From assembly GCF_000686725.1 (NCBI RefSeq), contig NZ_KK366009.1, positions 78,518 to 142,517 on the forward strand: a stretch of 64,000 nucleotides of DNA, read 5' to 3'. Position numbers and translations under genes: made by a program. The notes under the pieces were generated by a model. That model did not search any database. It was not told the DNA's origin and worked only from the letters and a program-made list of their open reading frames with translations. The first letter of the stretch is position 1. Every line of letters starts with the position of its first letter. Below are positions 33,893 to 43,474 of the stretch, one piece after another. This DNA comes from Clostridium akagii DSM 12554 (lineage in GTDB: Bacteria; Bacillota; Clostridia; Clostridiales; Clostridiaceae).

Positions 33893-34591
33893 TTAGAAAT
33901 TCACCACATCTGATTTTTCTACATCTTTTATGGACAAATATGCAGCAACAATTCCTATTAGTGCAAGGATTATTGGAATTATGATAATGGAGCTTAAGGA
34001 ATTTCCCTTAAATCCACTATTTAATAAACTTATGATTATAATTGAGGTTACTAATGTAGCTGAGCCAGATTTTCTTTGCATACCTACATATACAGGAATT
34101 AAGCTCACAAAGGAAAATGCTACTGAGTATATAACAGTATTAATTGAAATTTTCATTAAAATACTAGGTGTCAATGAATCTTTAATAAAAGGCGTAAAGA
34201 TATTTAAAATGAATAGACTGGAGTTCAGGAAAATATTTGAGATTATCATAGCTGTAAAAGCGAATATCAATACAATAGCTAACTTTGCTACCATCATCTT
34301 TTTCCTGTTTATTGGATAGGTAAACAAAATGTTTATTGTTTTGTTTTTGTATTCACCAATTATTAGTTTTGAAATCAATACAGCTGCAAAAATTGAGAAA
34401 GTAGCTCTTACCAAAATACCTGTAAATAAAAAAATATTATTATAAGTATTAAGGGTCATTTCCTTATCCGTTTGCGAGGCATAAATAGAAATAAGTAAAA
34501 TAAATAACATAAATAAATTTGCAATTATAACTCCTTTTATGGTTCCACCAAATTTGAACTTCTTAATTTCCAGTTTCATCAATTTAAGCAC
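33893..34591 (-). CDS. ABC transporter permease, first of a duplicated pair
   Basis: GTG 34591 overlaps the end of the ATPase gene by 8 bases; GGTGGTGA is the ribosome site. The 232-residue product has six hydrophobic segments and is the paralogue of the permease at 33130. Family: ABC-2 type, BcrB-like, partner of a BcrA-like ATPase. Such transporters remove bacitracin, lantibiotics or other peptides from the membrane, or protect lipid II cycle intermediates. The substrate is not fixed by sequence. Confidence 0.85.
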   Translation of the reverse strand: MLKLMKLEIKKFKFGGTIKGVIIANLFMLFILLISIYASQTDKEMTLNTYNNIFLFTGILVRATFSIFAAVLISKLIIGEYKNKTINILFTYPINRKKMMVAKLAIVLIFAFTAMIISNIFLNSSLFILNIFTPFIKDSLTPSILMKISINTVIYSVAFSFVSLIPVYVGMQRKSGSATLVTSIIIISLLNSGFKGNSLSSIIIIPIILALIGIVAAYLSIKDVEKSDVVNF

Positions 34592-35507
34592 TTAAATCAC
34601 CACCATTTAAAAGTTTTAAGAAATAATCTTCTAAGGAAGTATTTTTCTTATTTATAGCTTCAATCTCAATACCTTTTAAAATTAAAGCTTTTGAAATATC
34701 CTTTTGAGGTTGTGTCAAGTCATATATTCTTATTATGGAATTGTCTATAATTTTAAAGTTAGAAATATTTAAATCATTTTCTAAAATAAAGGCAGCCTGG
34801 GTATAATCCTTAGTAATTATTTCGATATAATCAGTATGATCATCTCTTATGCTTGCCATGGAAACTTCTTTAATTAACATTCCTTTATTAATTATTCCTA
34901 TAGTGTCAGCAATTTGCTCGATTTCAACTAAAATATGGCTAGATATTAAAATTGTTATGCCATATTCTTTACTTAACATTTTGAATAGATTCCTAACTTC
35001 TTTAATTCCTATTGGATCAAGACCATTGATGGGTTCATCTAGTATTAATAAATCAGGTTTAGTTAGAATAGCACGAGCTATTCCAAGCCGCTGCTTCATA
35101 CCTAGAGAAAGGTCTTTAACTGCCTTATCATCTATACCTTTTAAATTTACAAGGTCCAGCGCTTTATCTATGGCACTTTTATCGTAATATCCCATGTACT
35201 CACAATGAAGGTCTAGGTTTTCTTTAGAGGTGAGGTTATCATAAAATACAGGATATTCAATTATGCATCCTATTCGTTTCAAAGTTTCATAGGATTTGTT
35301 GTTAAGTTTATCACCAAAAATTTCAATTTCGCCGCTACTAGGTTTAATAAGATTCACTATCATCTTCATAATTGTGGTTTTGCCTGCCCCATTAGGACCT
35401 AAAAAACCATAAATTTCTCCTTTTTTAACATTCATACTTACATCAGATACCACATGTTTATCTTTGAAATTTTTCACTAAATTAGTTGTTCTTAATATAT
35501 ATTCCAT
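34584..35507 (-). CDS. ABC transporter ATPase, BcrA-like
   Basis: The 307-residue ATPase has Walker A GFLGPNGAGKTT, Q-loop near GCIIEYPVFYDNLTSKENL, signature LSLGMKQRL, Walker B LLILDEPINGLDP and H-loop SSHILVEIEQIADT. A C-terminal ~85-residue extension ends near SLEDYFLKLL. This is the BcrA/lantibiotic-export type. One ATPase serves two permeases here; a second ATPase gene once lay between them (see 33822). The two-component pair at 35699-37339 lies upstream in the same direction, 191 bases away, and probably controls it. Confidence 0.88.
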   Translation of the reverse strand: MEYILRTTNLVKNFKDKHVVSDVSMNVKKGEIYGFLGPNGAGKTTIMKMIVNLIKPSSGEIEIFGDKLNNKSYETLKRIGCIIEYPVFYDNLTSKENLDLHCEYMGYYDKSAIDKALDLVNLKGIDDKAVKDLSLGMKQRLGIARAILTKPDLLILDEPINGLDPIGIKEVRNLFKMLSKEYGITILISSHILVEIEQIADTIGIINKGMLIKEVSMASIRDDHTDYIEIITKDYTQAAFILENDLNISNFKIIDNSIIRIYDLTQPQKDISKALILKGIEIEAINKKNTSLEDYFLKLLNGGDLSA

Positions 35508-35698
35508 ACCGCATTACCCCTTTCTTATTTAAGGCATCCTCATCTTGTTATTACTATAGTTTCATTGTATGGCATGGACTTGTCTTTTTTATTAAGCAAA
35601 TCTTACAAAATTCTTAAGTTCAGCAAAAGTTAAGTTTAGCGAGTAGCATCCCAACGTGCATATCCATGCTACTCTCAAATTTATTAAGTAATCTCAAA

Positions 35699-36634
35699 CT
35701 AATAAGTTATTCTCTTCAATTTAAAGGTGAAGCTAGTTTTCTCATAGGGTTTGCTCTTAAGAGAGATTTTGCCCCCCAATTTTTCAACAAGCCTTTTAGT
35801 TATAGTGAGCCCTAGGCCACTGCCTTGATACAATTTATTCCTAGAGTCTTCTAGAGTGTAGATCCTCTCAAATACCTTATCTATATTAATTTCATCAATA
35901 CCTTTGCCTTTATCTAAAACTTCCACATAACAAAAATTTTTATCATAACTTAAAGTTAAGCCAAGGTACTTGCCATGATTTCCATACTTAATGGCATTAG
36001 AAATCAAATTGTTCATTATTCTTTCTAGTGCCTCTAGATTTCCAAAGGCAAAAATATTTGTTTCAGGAATACTAATATTCACTTCGTAACCTTTTGTTGT
36101 TAAATTATCATAAAAGTCTAATATATTTTTCATACAAACTTCATTCATATTTACTCTTGTTAACGGAACTTCTTTATCTCCTGATTCTAGTTTTGCTAAA
36201 TCAAAAAATTTATTTATAAGTTCAATTACTTCAAGAGTTTTATTGTGAACTTTAGTAAGTAAGAGTTCTCTTTCCTCCATTAACATATCATTGTCTAGTT
36301 TTATAGTTTCTATATATCCAAGGATTACGGTAAGGGGAGTTTTTAAATCATGAGATATATTTGAAAGCATTTTGCTCATTGATATTTCTTTTTTTCTATA
36401 TCCTACTAGTATTTTATGACTGAAATCTAAAAGACTATTAATCGTTATAAGTAATTTTTTAAGCTCAGTGTTACCAGTAACGACTAGAAGCTTTTCGTTA
36501 GTATCTTCATTTATGATTTTATCTAATTTAGTTCTCATATATATTAAGTCCTTACTTATTTGCTTTTTAGATCTGTATTGAAAAATTATTATTAGGACTA
36601 AAATAACTATTATAATTAATAATAAAGTAATCAC
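35699..36634 (-). CDS. Short sensor histidine kinase with a single N-terminal helix
   Basis: GTG 36634 is preceded by GGAGGT inside the end of the response regulator gene. The 311-residue protein has one hydrophobic helix (residues 2-20), no extracellular loop, a linker, HisKA with SNISHDLKTPLTVILGY, and HATPase with NLISNAIKYG, DKGKGIDE and GSGLGLTITKRL. A kinase with no outside domain probably senses through another membrane protein, as in transporter-coupled systems. The neighbouring ABC transporter is the obvious candidate. Confidence 0.88.
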   Translation of the reverse strand: MITLLLIIIVILVLIIIFQYRSKKQISKDLIYMRTKLDKIINEDTNEKLLVVTGNTELKKLLITINSLLDFSHKILVGYRKKEISMSKMLSNISHDLKTPLTVILGYIETIKLDNDMLMEERELLLTKVHNKTLEVIELINKFFDLAKLESGDKEVPLTRVNMNEVCMKNILDFYDNLTTKGYEVNISIPETNIFAFGNLEALERIMNNLISNAIKYGNHGKYLGLTLSYDKNFCYVEVLDKGKGIDEINIDKVFERIYTLEDSRNKLYQGSGLGLTITKRLVEKLGGKISLKSKPYEKTSFTFKLKRITY

Positions 36635-37339
36635 TTAGGTGACCTCCAGTTTATAACCAATGCCCCATAATGTCTTTATATACTGTGGGTTTGATGGGTC
36701 ATCTTCTATCTTTTCTCTTAGTCGTCTTATGTGTACATTAATTACATTTTCATCACCAAAGTACTCATCTTTCCAAATAAAATTGTAAAGTTGAGATTTA
36801 GTAAAAACTCTATTTGGATTTTTGAGAAACAATTTTAATATTTCAAACTCCTTAGAAGTAAGTTGAATAGCTACTTCATTTTTAATAACACAAAAATTAT
36901 CTACATCTATGGTAAGCTTTCCTACATTAAATACTTGTGGTTCTTTTTTCTTATCATTATTATTGCTGGAGTATTTTGTAGCTCGTCTAATAGCTGCTTT
37001 GATTCTTGCAGAAATTTCAATCATAGAGAAAGGTTTGGATATATAATCATCAGCCCCAAGACCAAGACCAATGGCTTTATCTACATCACTATCTTTTGCA
37101 GACATAATTAATATAGGTACTGAACTTTTTTCTCTAATGATTTTTAGAGTTTCTATGCCGTCTAATTTAGGCATCATTAAATCAAGAAGAAGTAAATCAA
37201 AATCATTATTCAAATATTTGAGTATTGCCTCCTCACCATCAAAAGCAGCTGTTACTATGAAGCCATCCTTTATTAAGTAATTCTTAACCATTTCGCTAAT
37301 AGATATGTCATCTTCAATAATCAAAATTTTATTATTCAT
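36635..37339 (-). CDS. OmpR/PhoB-type response regulator
   Basis: I chose ATG 37339, preceded by GAGG; an ATG 21 bases upstream has no site. The ~234-residue protein has an intact receiver (IEDD, phosphoacceptor Asp in LLLLDLMMPKLDG, Thr/Ser in LIMSAKD, Lys in YISKPF) and a winged-helix DNA-binding domain (LTSKEFEILKLFLKNPNRVF, VNVHIRRLREKIE). It forms a two-gene operon with the kinase and should regulate the ABC transporter downstream and perhaps the divergent PAP2 gene. Confidence 0.92.
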   Translation of the reverse strand: MNNKILIIEDDISISEMVKNYLIKDGFIVTAAFDGEEAILKYLNNDFDLLLLDLMMPKLDGIETLKIIREKSSVPILIMSAKDSDVDKAIGLGLGADDYISKPFSMIEISARIKAAIRRATKYSSNNNDKKKEPQVFNVGKLTIDVDNFCVIKNEVAIQLTSKEFEILKLFLKNPNRVFTKSQLYNFIWKDEYFGDENVINVHIRRLREKIEDDPSNPQYIKTLWGIGYKLEVT

Positions 37340-37551
37340 AATAACCTCTTTCCTAAACATATAAACTTTTACCCTGATTTTACCACAAAGTATATAATAA
37401 AGTTATTAATAATTATTAATAGGATTGTTTTAATCTAATTTTAATTTAATTTGGTGATAATAAATAATATGGGGATATACTAGTAGAGAAAAAATTGTTG
37501 GATTTTTTTGAAGATGACTGAGAAGAAATACAATGATGAGGGGAGAAAAAC

Positions 37552-38106
37552 ATGACTATTACAGGAAATTTAATTAGTATTGTATTGGATTTTGATAATT
37601 TTATTCTTTTATATATACAAAGAAATATGCATGGACATATAATGGATAAAGCTATGGTTGTAATAACGTCTTTAGGGAATGTAGGAGCCATATGGATTCT
37701 CATAGCTGCTCTATTAATGATTAGCAAAAAACATAGGAAAATAGGATTTATGGTTCTAGTATCTATAGTAATAAGTACGATTTTAGGAGAGGGAATAATT
37801 AAACATATAGTTCAGCGAATAAGGCCGTCAGATATTTCATCAGCTAACCGGTTAATTGCAGAGCCTTCATCATATTCATTTCCTTCCGGTCATGCGGCAG
37901 CTTCATTTGCAGCAGCAGGGATATTAGCTAAGTACTTTAAAAATTATGCACCTCAAATCTTCGGCTTAGCCGCATTGATAGCTTTCTCACGATTATATTT
38001 ATATGTGCATTATCCTACAGATGTTTTAGCTGGTATTATTTTAGGACTAATATGCAGTAGAATAACTATTCACATGTTTAATAGATTTAATAAAAATCTT
38101 AAATAA
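37552..38106 (+). CDS. PAP2 family phosphatase, probable undecaprenyl-diphosphate phosphatase
   Basis: The 184-residue membrane protein has about five helices and the three PAP2 catalytic motifs: KHIVQRIRP, PSGH (SFPSGHAAAS) and SRLYLYVHYPTD. Bacillus BcrC, which dephosphorylates undecaprenyl pyrophosphate and gives bacitracin resistance, has this architecture and size. Its place next to a Bcr-like ABC system and two-component pair, divergent from the regulator gene, supports that role. Other PAP2 substrates such as phosphatidylglycerol phosphate cannot be excluded. GGGG ribosome site upstream of ATG. Confidence 0.85.
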   Translation: MTITGNLISIVLDFDNFILLYIQRNMHGHIMDKAMVVITSLGNVGAIWILIAALLMISKKHRKIGFMVLVSIVISTILGEGIIKHIVQRIRPSDISSANRLIAEPSSYSFPSGHAAASFAAAGILAKYFKNYAPQIFGLAALIAFSRLYLYVHYPTDVLAGIILGLICSRITIHMFNRFNKNLK

Positions 38107-38127
38107 TATTTAGCTTTTAATTTTAAC

Positions 38128-39300
38128 TTAATTTGAAATGATATCATGACCATATCTTTTTCTTATTGAGTCAATTGCTTTATCAAGTGCCTTTTCCTTA
38201 TCATCTTGAGCAACTTCAAAAAGAGACATTTGATAATATCCTTCATCTACTAATTGTGTCAATGATACTCCAAGCAGTCTAATGGGTTCCTTTTTCCACA
38301 CTTCGTCAAATAACTGCAATGCAACTGTGATAATTTGTCTATTGGAATCTGTTGGATTAATTAGTTTCTTTTGGTGGGAATAATTTTTGAAATCACTACT
38401 TCTTATGCTTACAGAAATAGAATTACAGCATTTATTTAATTCTCTTAATCTTGTTGATAAATTTTCTGAAAGAGACCTTAAAACCTTATATGCGGATTCG
38501 CTGTCGCTTATATCCTCAGCAAAGGTGGTAGAATTACTAATAACTTTCATTTCACTTGTATTGCACTCAACATCAGAAGTATCTATTCCATTTGCATATT
38601 CCCAAATCATTAAACCATAGCTTTTAAATTTTGATTTTAACAACTCAGCACTATAATTTGCTAGTTCCCCAATAGTGTATATATAAAGCTTATTAAGCTT
38701 CTCAGTGGCTTTTTTACCTACCATAAATAATTCACCTACACTTAGAGGCCAAAGCTTTTCTTTTATTTCTGAAGAGTATAGAGTGTTAACCTTGTCAGGC
38801 TTATTAAATTCCGAAGCCATTTTAGCTAAAAGCTTATTATTAGATATACCTATATTAACTGTAAAACCAAGTTCAGTTTTTATACGCTCTCGTATAGCCT
38901 CTGCCATTTTTATTGGTTCATCCCTTAAATCATTAGTAACATCTAAAAAACATTCATCAATTGAATATTGCTGAAGTAAAGGCGTATACTCCTGTAAAAG
39001 ATCAATCATAGATTTACTATATTTCTCATATACTGGGAAACAAGGAGAAATAACTTTGAGGTTAGGATATTTTTTCCTTGCAGAAAATAGACTTTCCCCA
39101 GTAATAATGCCATATTTTTTAGCCGAGTTAGATTTAGCTAGAACTACGCCACGTCTACTGGATTCATCCCCCCCAATGACAGAAGGTATGTCTCTAATAT
39201 CTAGTTTTTCTCCATTTTTCATAGCATCTGCAGCTGACCAAGAAAGGAAAGCAGAATTTACATCTATATGAAATATTATTCGTTCCTTATTATCTTTCAT
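38128..39300 (-). CDS. dinB: DNA polymerase IV (DinB, Y-family)
   Basis: GGAGG precedes the ATG. The 390-residue protein is a full Y-family translesion polymerase: IIFHIDVNSAFLSWSAAD with the first catalytic Asp, SIDECFLDVT with the catalytic Asp-Glu pair, a helix-hairpin-helix region (FMVGKKATEKLNKLYIYTIGELA) and the little-finger domain with ISVSIRSSDF. The C-terminal region has YYQMSLFE, resembling a beta-clamp binding motif (QxSLF). The EamA gene ends 52 bases upstream in the same direction. Confidence 0.93.
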   Translation of the reverse strand: MKDNKERIIFHIDVNSAFLSWSAADAMKNGEKLDIRDIPSVIGGDESSRRGVVLAKSNSAKKYGIITGESLFSARKKYPNLKVISPCFPVYEKYSKSMIDLLQEYTPLLQQYSIDECFLDVTNDLRDEPIKMAEAIRERIKTELGFTVNIGISNNKLLAKMASEFNKPDKVNTLYSSEIKEKLWPLSVGELFMVGKKATEKLNKLYIYTIGELANYSAELLKSKFKSYGLMIWEYANGIDTSDVECNTSEMKVISNSTTFAEDISDSESAYKVLRSLSENLSTRLRELNKCCNSISVSIRSSDFKNYSHQKKLINPTDSNRQIITVALQLFDEVWKKEPIRLLGVSLTQLVDEGYYQMSLFEVAQDDKEKALDKAIDSIRKRYGHDIISN

Positions 39301-39352
39301 TTATACCTCCATCAATGTATAACAGTATTTTTATTATAACAATTAAATATTC

Positions 39353-40255
39353 CTAATTATATTTATTTGCACCCCATAAGCCTATCAATATTAGCACTGA
39401 GCCGACTAATTCATAAATATGAAAGCTTTCTCTAAGAAAAATAACACCTGCAGCTATTGAAACTATAGTGGAGAGATTTGAAAATACAGAGGACTTAGAG
39501 GCTTGTATTTTTGAGAGAGTATAATTAATCAGTGAATATGCAACTATTGAAGATAAAATTCCAAGATATATTATTGAAATATCAAAAGTTAAACTTCTAA
39601 GTGGTTCAAAATATGATGTGATTTTTTTGTGTATAACCAGATTACCTAGCCACATTAAATTAAAAAATACAGCGGCCACAAACATCATAAAATATGTTAT
39701 TTCAATTGGCGTAAAATGTTTTGAAGCTTTTCTTGAAATAATACTAAAAAAACCGGCTGAGGTTACAGCACCAAGTAATAGTGCCATTCCCAAAAGTGAA
39801 TTACCTCCACCACTTGAATTACTCATAATGCCTATAAGGGCTACCCCAGAAACTGACAACAATATAAAGCGTATTTTTCTAATTGAAGGAATTTCATTTA
39901 GAAAAAATGCACCTAGTATTGTAACAGCTATTGGAATTAGGGAAAGCATAAGTCCAGCTATAGAGGAAGATGTGGCCTTTATTCCATAGGTTTCGAAAAT
40001 GAAATAAAACACTGGTTCAGCGATGCTAAGCAAAATAAGATCTTTAATCTCTTTATTTTTGTAATTAACCTTAAACATTTTAAATTTTATTAAAACTGAC
40101 ATAATTATAAATGCAATAAGAAATCTGAACGCCACAAGAGCAATAGGGCTAGATGCATCAAGCGCCATTTTGGAAAATAAAAAGCTTAATCCGAATATGG
40201 TACAACTTATAGTTGCTGCTAAATATGGAAGCGTTTTGCTACTAGTGTTAGTCAT
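39353..40255 (-). CDS. EamA (DMT superfamily) transporter
   Basis: GAGGAG precedes the ATG. The 300-residue protein has ten hydrophobic helices in two homologous EamA repeats (the first opening with TISCTIFGLSFLFSKMALD, the second around LLLGAVTSAGFFSIISRKA). Family members export amino acids or other metabolites. Substrate unknown. It may be co-transcribed with dinB. Confidence 0.88.
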   Translation of the reverse strand: MTNTSSKTLPYLAATISCTIFGLSFLFSKMALDASSPIALVAFRFLIAFIIMSVLIKFKMFKVNYKNKEIKDLILLSIAEPVFYFIFETYGIKATSSSIAGLMLSLIPIAVTILGAFFLNEIPSIRKIRFILLSVSGVALIGIMSNSSGGGNSLLGMALLLGAVTSAGFFSIISRKASKHFTPIEITYFMMFVAAVFFNLMWLGNLVIHKKITSYFEPLRSLTFDISIIYLGILSSIVAYSLINYTLSKIQASKSSVFSNLSTIVSIAAGVIFLRESFHIYELVGSVLILIGLWGANKYN

Positions 40256-40481
40256 ATAGTTCTCCTCAAAGCATTTGCTATTTTTTTTATACTATTTATT
40301 CAAGTGGATTTTTTATTTCATATTATTATATCAGAAAATTTGTACTTGAAAACATATAATGAAAACTATATTTCAACTTTTTATGGTATAATTGGGTAAT
40401 TAATACTTCGGTTGGTTCAAGATATCAAATGAATGGGGGTGAAATTTAATTTGGATAAAAATATTCAAATTAAATTTAAAT

Positions 40482-41438
40482 ATGGCAATAAGAAAAGCTG
40501 AAATCAAAGAGATAGATTCCATTATACATATAATCAAAAGTGGCATTATTCATATGGAATCAAAAGAAATTTATCAATGGGATGATAGTTATCCTAGTAG
40601 AGAAATAATAGGCCAAGATATTTCACATGGAACTTTATATGCAAGTGTTGAAAATAAAATCATTACTGGTATCATAGTTCTAAACGATGATCAAGCTCGG
40701 GAGTATGGGGAATTAAATTGGAATTATGTTTCTGGGAAACAATTAGTAATTCATAGATTGTGCGTTGATCCCAAATATCAAGGAATGGGAATAGCAAAAT
40801 CACTAATAAATTTTGCTGAGGGTTTTGCAAGAGATAATAACTATAAATCAATAAGACTGGATGCATTTACCAAAAATAAAGCGGCCTGCAAATTATATGA
40901 AAAAGTAGGATATGAAAAAGTAGGTATTGTGAATTTTAGAAAAGGAAAGTTTTTTTGTTTTGAAAAAGGATTTAGTAATATACATTTGGTTGAAAAAAAC
41001 ATAGAAGAAATTAAACTGATTAAGCCATTATGGGAACAATTGAATTCTATCCACATTGAAAAATCAATTCATTTTAAGACTAAATATGAAAATTTCATAT
41101 TTAGTAAAAGAATGGAAGCCATTTATGAAAAAGCGCAGAATGGTATTATTAAGATAGATATGGTTTTTGATAGCGCTACTAATAAATACGTAGGGTATTG
41201 CTTAAGTTCAATTGAAAATAATTCAGGGGAAATAGAATCTATCTATATTGAAAAGCAGTATCGGAAGTTTGGAATAGGCGGACAGCTTATGGAGAGTGCT
41301 TTGACCTGGTTTAAAGCAAATGGAATAACAAATATTCAAATTGGTGTAGTTTATGCAAATGATGAGACTCTACCATTTTATGAACGATATGGTTTTTATA
41401 TTGGAAATTATCTATTGAAAAGAAATCAATATTTTTAA
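40482..41438 (+). CDS. Double GNAT acetyltransferase
   Basis: The 318-residue protein has two complete GNAT domains. In the first, the acetyl-CoA loop is CVDPKYQGMGIAKSL with FTKNKAACKLYEKVGYE. In the second it is YIEKQYRKFGIGGQLMESAL with NDETLPFYERYGFY. Both keep the R/Q-x-x-G-x-G/A pattern in recognisable form. ATG 40482 has no ribosome site of its own. A GGGGGTGA site is followed by a TTG (40451) starting a 16-codon frame whose stop (40499-40501) lies just past that ATG, so translation may be coupled to a leader peptide. Acceptor unknown. Confidence 0.8.
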   Translation: MAIRKAEIKEIDSIIHIIKSGIIHMESKEIYQWDDSYPSREIIGQDISHGTLYASVENKIITGIIVLNDDQAREYGELNWNYVSGKQLVIHRLCVDPKYQGMGIAKSLINFAEGFARDNNYKSIRLDAFTKNKAACKLYEKVGYEKVGIVNFRKGKFFCFEKGFSNIHLVEKNIEEIKLIKPLWEQLNSIHIEKSIHFKTKYENFIFSKRMEAIYEKAQNGIIKIDMVFDSATNKYVGYCLSSIENNSGEIESIYIEKQYRKFGIGGQLMESALTWFKANGITNIQIGVVYANDETLPFYERYGFYIGNYLLKRNQYF

Positions 41439-41531
41439 CGTGGAAGAAAATATGGAGTATGATTGGAATGCTTAAGCAATTTGATCATATAGGATTTTGG
41501 GGATGATGAAATAGCACATCTTATTATGTTA

Positions 41532-41864
41532 CTAGTAAATATACACTGGAGTCCCAAGCGTAACTAGATTATACAGTTCTTTTGCATCTTTGCTGTGCAT
41601 TCGGATACATCCGTGGCTTACTGCTTGAGAAATTGAACGTGGCATATCAGTTCCGTGAATACCGTAAATGCCAAATGGAACATTAAGTTGCATAAAATGC
41701 CCTCCGAATTGATTTCCCCACAAGCCTTTTTTTATAATAATCCAGTTACCTAGTGGCGTAGGAGTAGAGGGTTTACCAACAGCAACATGATATTGTTTTA
41801 GTTTTGTACCGTTGTTAAATAGTGTTAATATTCGTTTTTTAGTATTAATTTCAATATGAAACAC
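41532..41864 (-). CDS. Small L,D-transpeptidase (YkuD domain)
   Basis: I prefer GTG 41864 with GAGGTG upstream, giving 110 residues that start exactly at the YkuD domain (VFHIEINTKKRILTLFNNG). The frame extends upstream to 41972 without a site. The active-site motif is complete: YGIHGTDMP and SHGCIRM with the catalytic Cys. The protein has no signal peptide in the short form, unusual for an enzyme that cross-links peptidoglycan. Similar short YkuD proteins occur in clostridia, where many have roles in spore or wall cross-linking. The start decides whether it is exported. Confidence 0.75.
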   Translation of the reverse strand: MFHIEINTKKRILTLFNNGTKLKQYHVAVGKPSTPTPLGNWIIIKKGLWGNQFGGHFMQLNVPFGIYGIHGTDMPRSISQAVSHGCIRMHSKDAKELYNLVTLGTPVYIY

Positions 41865-42182
41865 TTCACAGTACACCTCTGAATACATTTTATTAATAAC
41901 TAATATAGAGAAACTAAGGTTGTACTTGGTATTGAAGTTACTAACATTGAATACACAAATTTTGCACATCAAAGGTTAATAAGTTTTCAATTTTCATATC
42001 TTCCTAAATAATAGTTACTATAAAATATTATATGTATGTTGAAGTTATTGTGATAATAATAAGTTGTAAATATAGAGCTTATTTCTAATGAATGATATAA
42101 TAATATAAAGGATTTATTTTCTCAGCGGAACAAATTGGTTTTGAACATGTAAAACATATGAAGAGAAATGGAGTGATAAATT

Positions 42183-42974
42183 ATGAGTTATGCTGATAAA
42201 CAATATTTGGATATTGTTCAAAATATTTTAGAAAAGGGTTATTATGATAACAATAGAACAGGAGTTTCTACATTTAAATTACCACATCAAATTATGCAAC
42301 ACGATTTATCAAAAGAGTTTCCAATATTAACAACAAAGTTTGTGGCTTTTAAAACAGCAGTAAAAGAACTACTATGGATATATAAAGATCAGTCAAATGA
42401 TGTTACTAGGCTTCAAGAGCAAAATGTTCATATTTGGGATGAATGGATGAGACCTGATGGAACAATAGGAAAAGCATATGGTTATCAAGTTAATAAATTT
42501 AAACAGATTGATAAGCTTATAAATACACTTAAAACAAACCCACAGGATAGAAGAATGATTATATCATTGTGGAATATTGAAGATCTACCAGATATGGCAT
42601 TACAACCATGTTGTTATGAAACACTTTGGGACGTAAATGGAGATAGGCTTAACTGTATGCTAATACAAAGAAGTGGAGATATGCCCCTAGGCGTTCCATT
42701 TAATATGAGTCAGTATGCGGTGCTTGTACATTTAATTGCTCAAGTAACTGGTTTTAAACCTGGTTTATTTACACACGTTGTGAATAATGCTCATATTTAT
42801 GAAAATCAAATTGAAGGAATGAGATTACAGCTTGGAAGAAGAGAACAGGATATTATAGCTCCAAAGTTATGGATTAATCCTGAAATAACAAACTTTTATG
42901 ATTTTACTCCAGATGACATTAAACTTATCGATTACAAACATCTTGGTAAAATAAAAATGGAGGTATCTGTTTAA
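42183..42974 (+). CDS. thyA: Thymidylate synthase ThyA
   Basis: The 263-residue enzyme methylates dUMP to dTMP with methylene-tetrahydrofolate. Motifs: [10 protein letters not shown] (phosphate Arg), [21 protein letters not shown], the catalytic region LQPCC with Cys143, [13 protein letters not shown] and NAHIYENQ. The residue after the catalytic Cys is Cys144 where most ThyA proteins have His (PCH); conservative annotation keeps it active. Its stop overlaps the start of the dihydrofolate reductase gene by one base (TAATG), giving the classic thyA-folA pair that regenerates tetrahydrofolate. Confidence 0.93.
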   Translation: MSYADKQYLDIVQNILEKGYYDNNRTGVSTFKLPHQIMQHDLSKEFPILTTKFVAFKTAVKELLWIYKDQSNDVTRLQEQNVHIWDEWMRPDGTIGKAYGYQVNKFKQIDKLINTLKTNPQDRRMIISLWNIEDLPDMALQPCCYETLWDVNGDRLNCMLIQRSGDMPLGVPFNMSQYAVLVHLIAQVTGFKPGLFTHVVNNAHIYENQIEGMRLQLGRREQDIIAPKLWINPEITNFYDFTPDDIKLIDYKHLGKIKMEVSV

Positions 42975-43453
42975 TGTTAAGTATTATAGTTGCTTTTAAC
43001 GAGAATTATGTGATAGGTAACCAAAATAAATTAATATGGCATATTTCTAATGATTTAAAAAGATTTAAAAAGATAACTACGGGGAAAACAATTGTTATGG
43101 GGAGGAAAACCTTTGAATCTTTGCCTGGAGTATTGCCTGGCAGGAAACATATTGTTATTACTGAAAATAAAGAGTATACTGCTGCAAATGCTATGGTAAC
43201 AGTAGTAAATGATATAAAAGAAATATTTAAATATGAAGATTCTTCTGAAGAGTTTTTTATTATCGGCGGAGGGGAAATTTACAAACAATTGCTTCCTTAC
43301 TGCAAGAGATTATATTTAACAAAAATAGTCTCTACCCAAGAGGGGGATACATATTTCCCTAAATTTGATATAAATAAATATAGAGTTATAGAAGAAGAAA
43401 ATAATGTGGAAAATAATGTGGAGTATTCATTTATAGTATTGGAAAAAATATAA
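42974..43453 (+). CDS. folA: Dihydrofolate reductase
   Basis: The 159-residue enzyme shows [22 protein letters not shown], with the catalytic acid Asp in IWHISNDLKRFKKIT, the NADPH-binding GKTIVMGRKTFESLP and PGRKHIVIT, and FFIIGGGEIYKQLL. Full length. It reduces the dihydrofolate produced by the upstream ThyA. A direct repeat AATAATGTGGAA near its 3' end encodes ENNVENNVE, a small local duplication. Confidence 0.93.
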   Translation: MLSIIVAFNENYVIGNQNKLIWHISNDLKRFKKITTGKTIVMGRKTFESLPGVLPGRKHIVITENKEYTAANAMVTVVNDIKEIFKYEDSSEEFFIIGGGEIYKQLLPYCKRLYLTKIVSTQEGDTYFPKFDINKYRVIEEENNVENNVEYSFIVLEKI

Positions 43454-43474
43454 TAAATAAAGGAGCGATGTATT

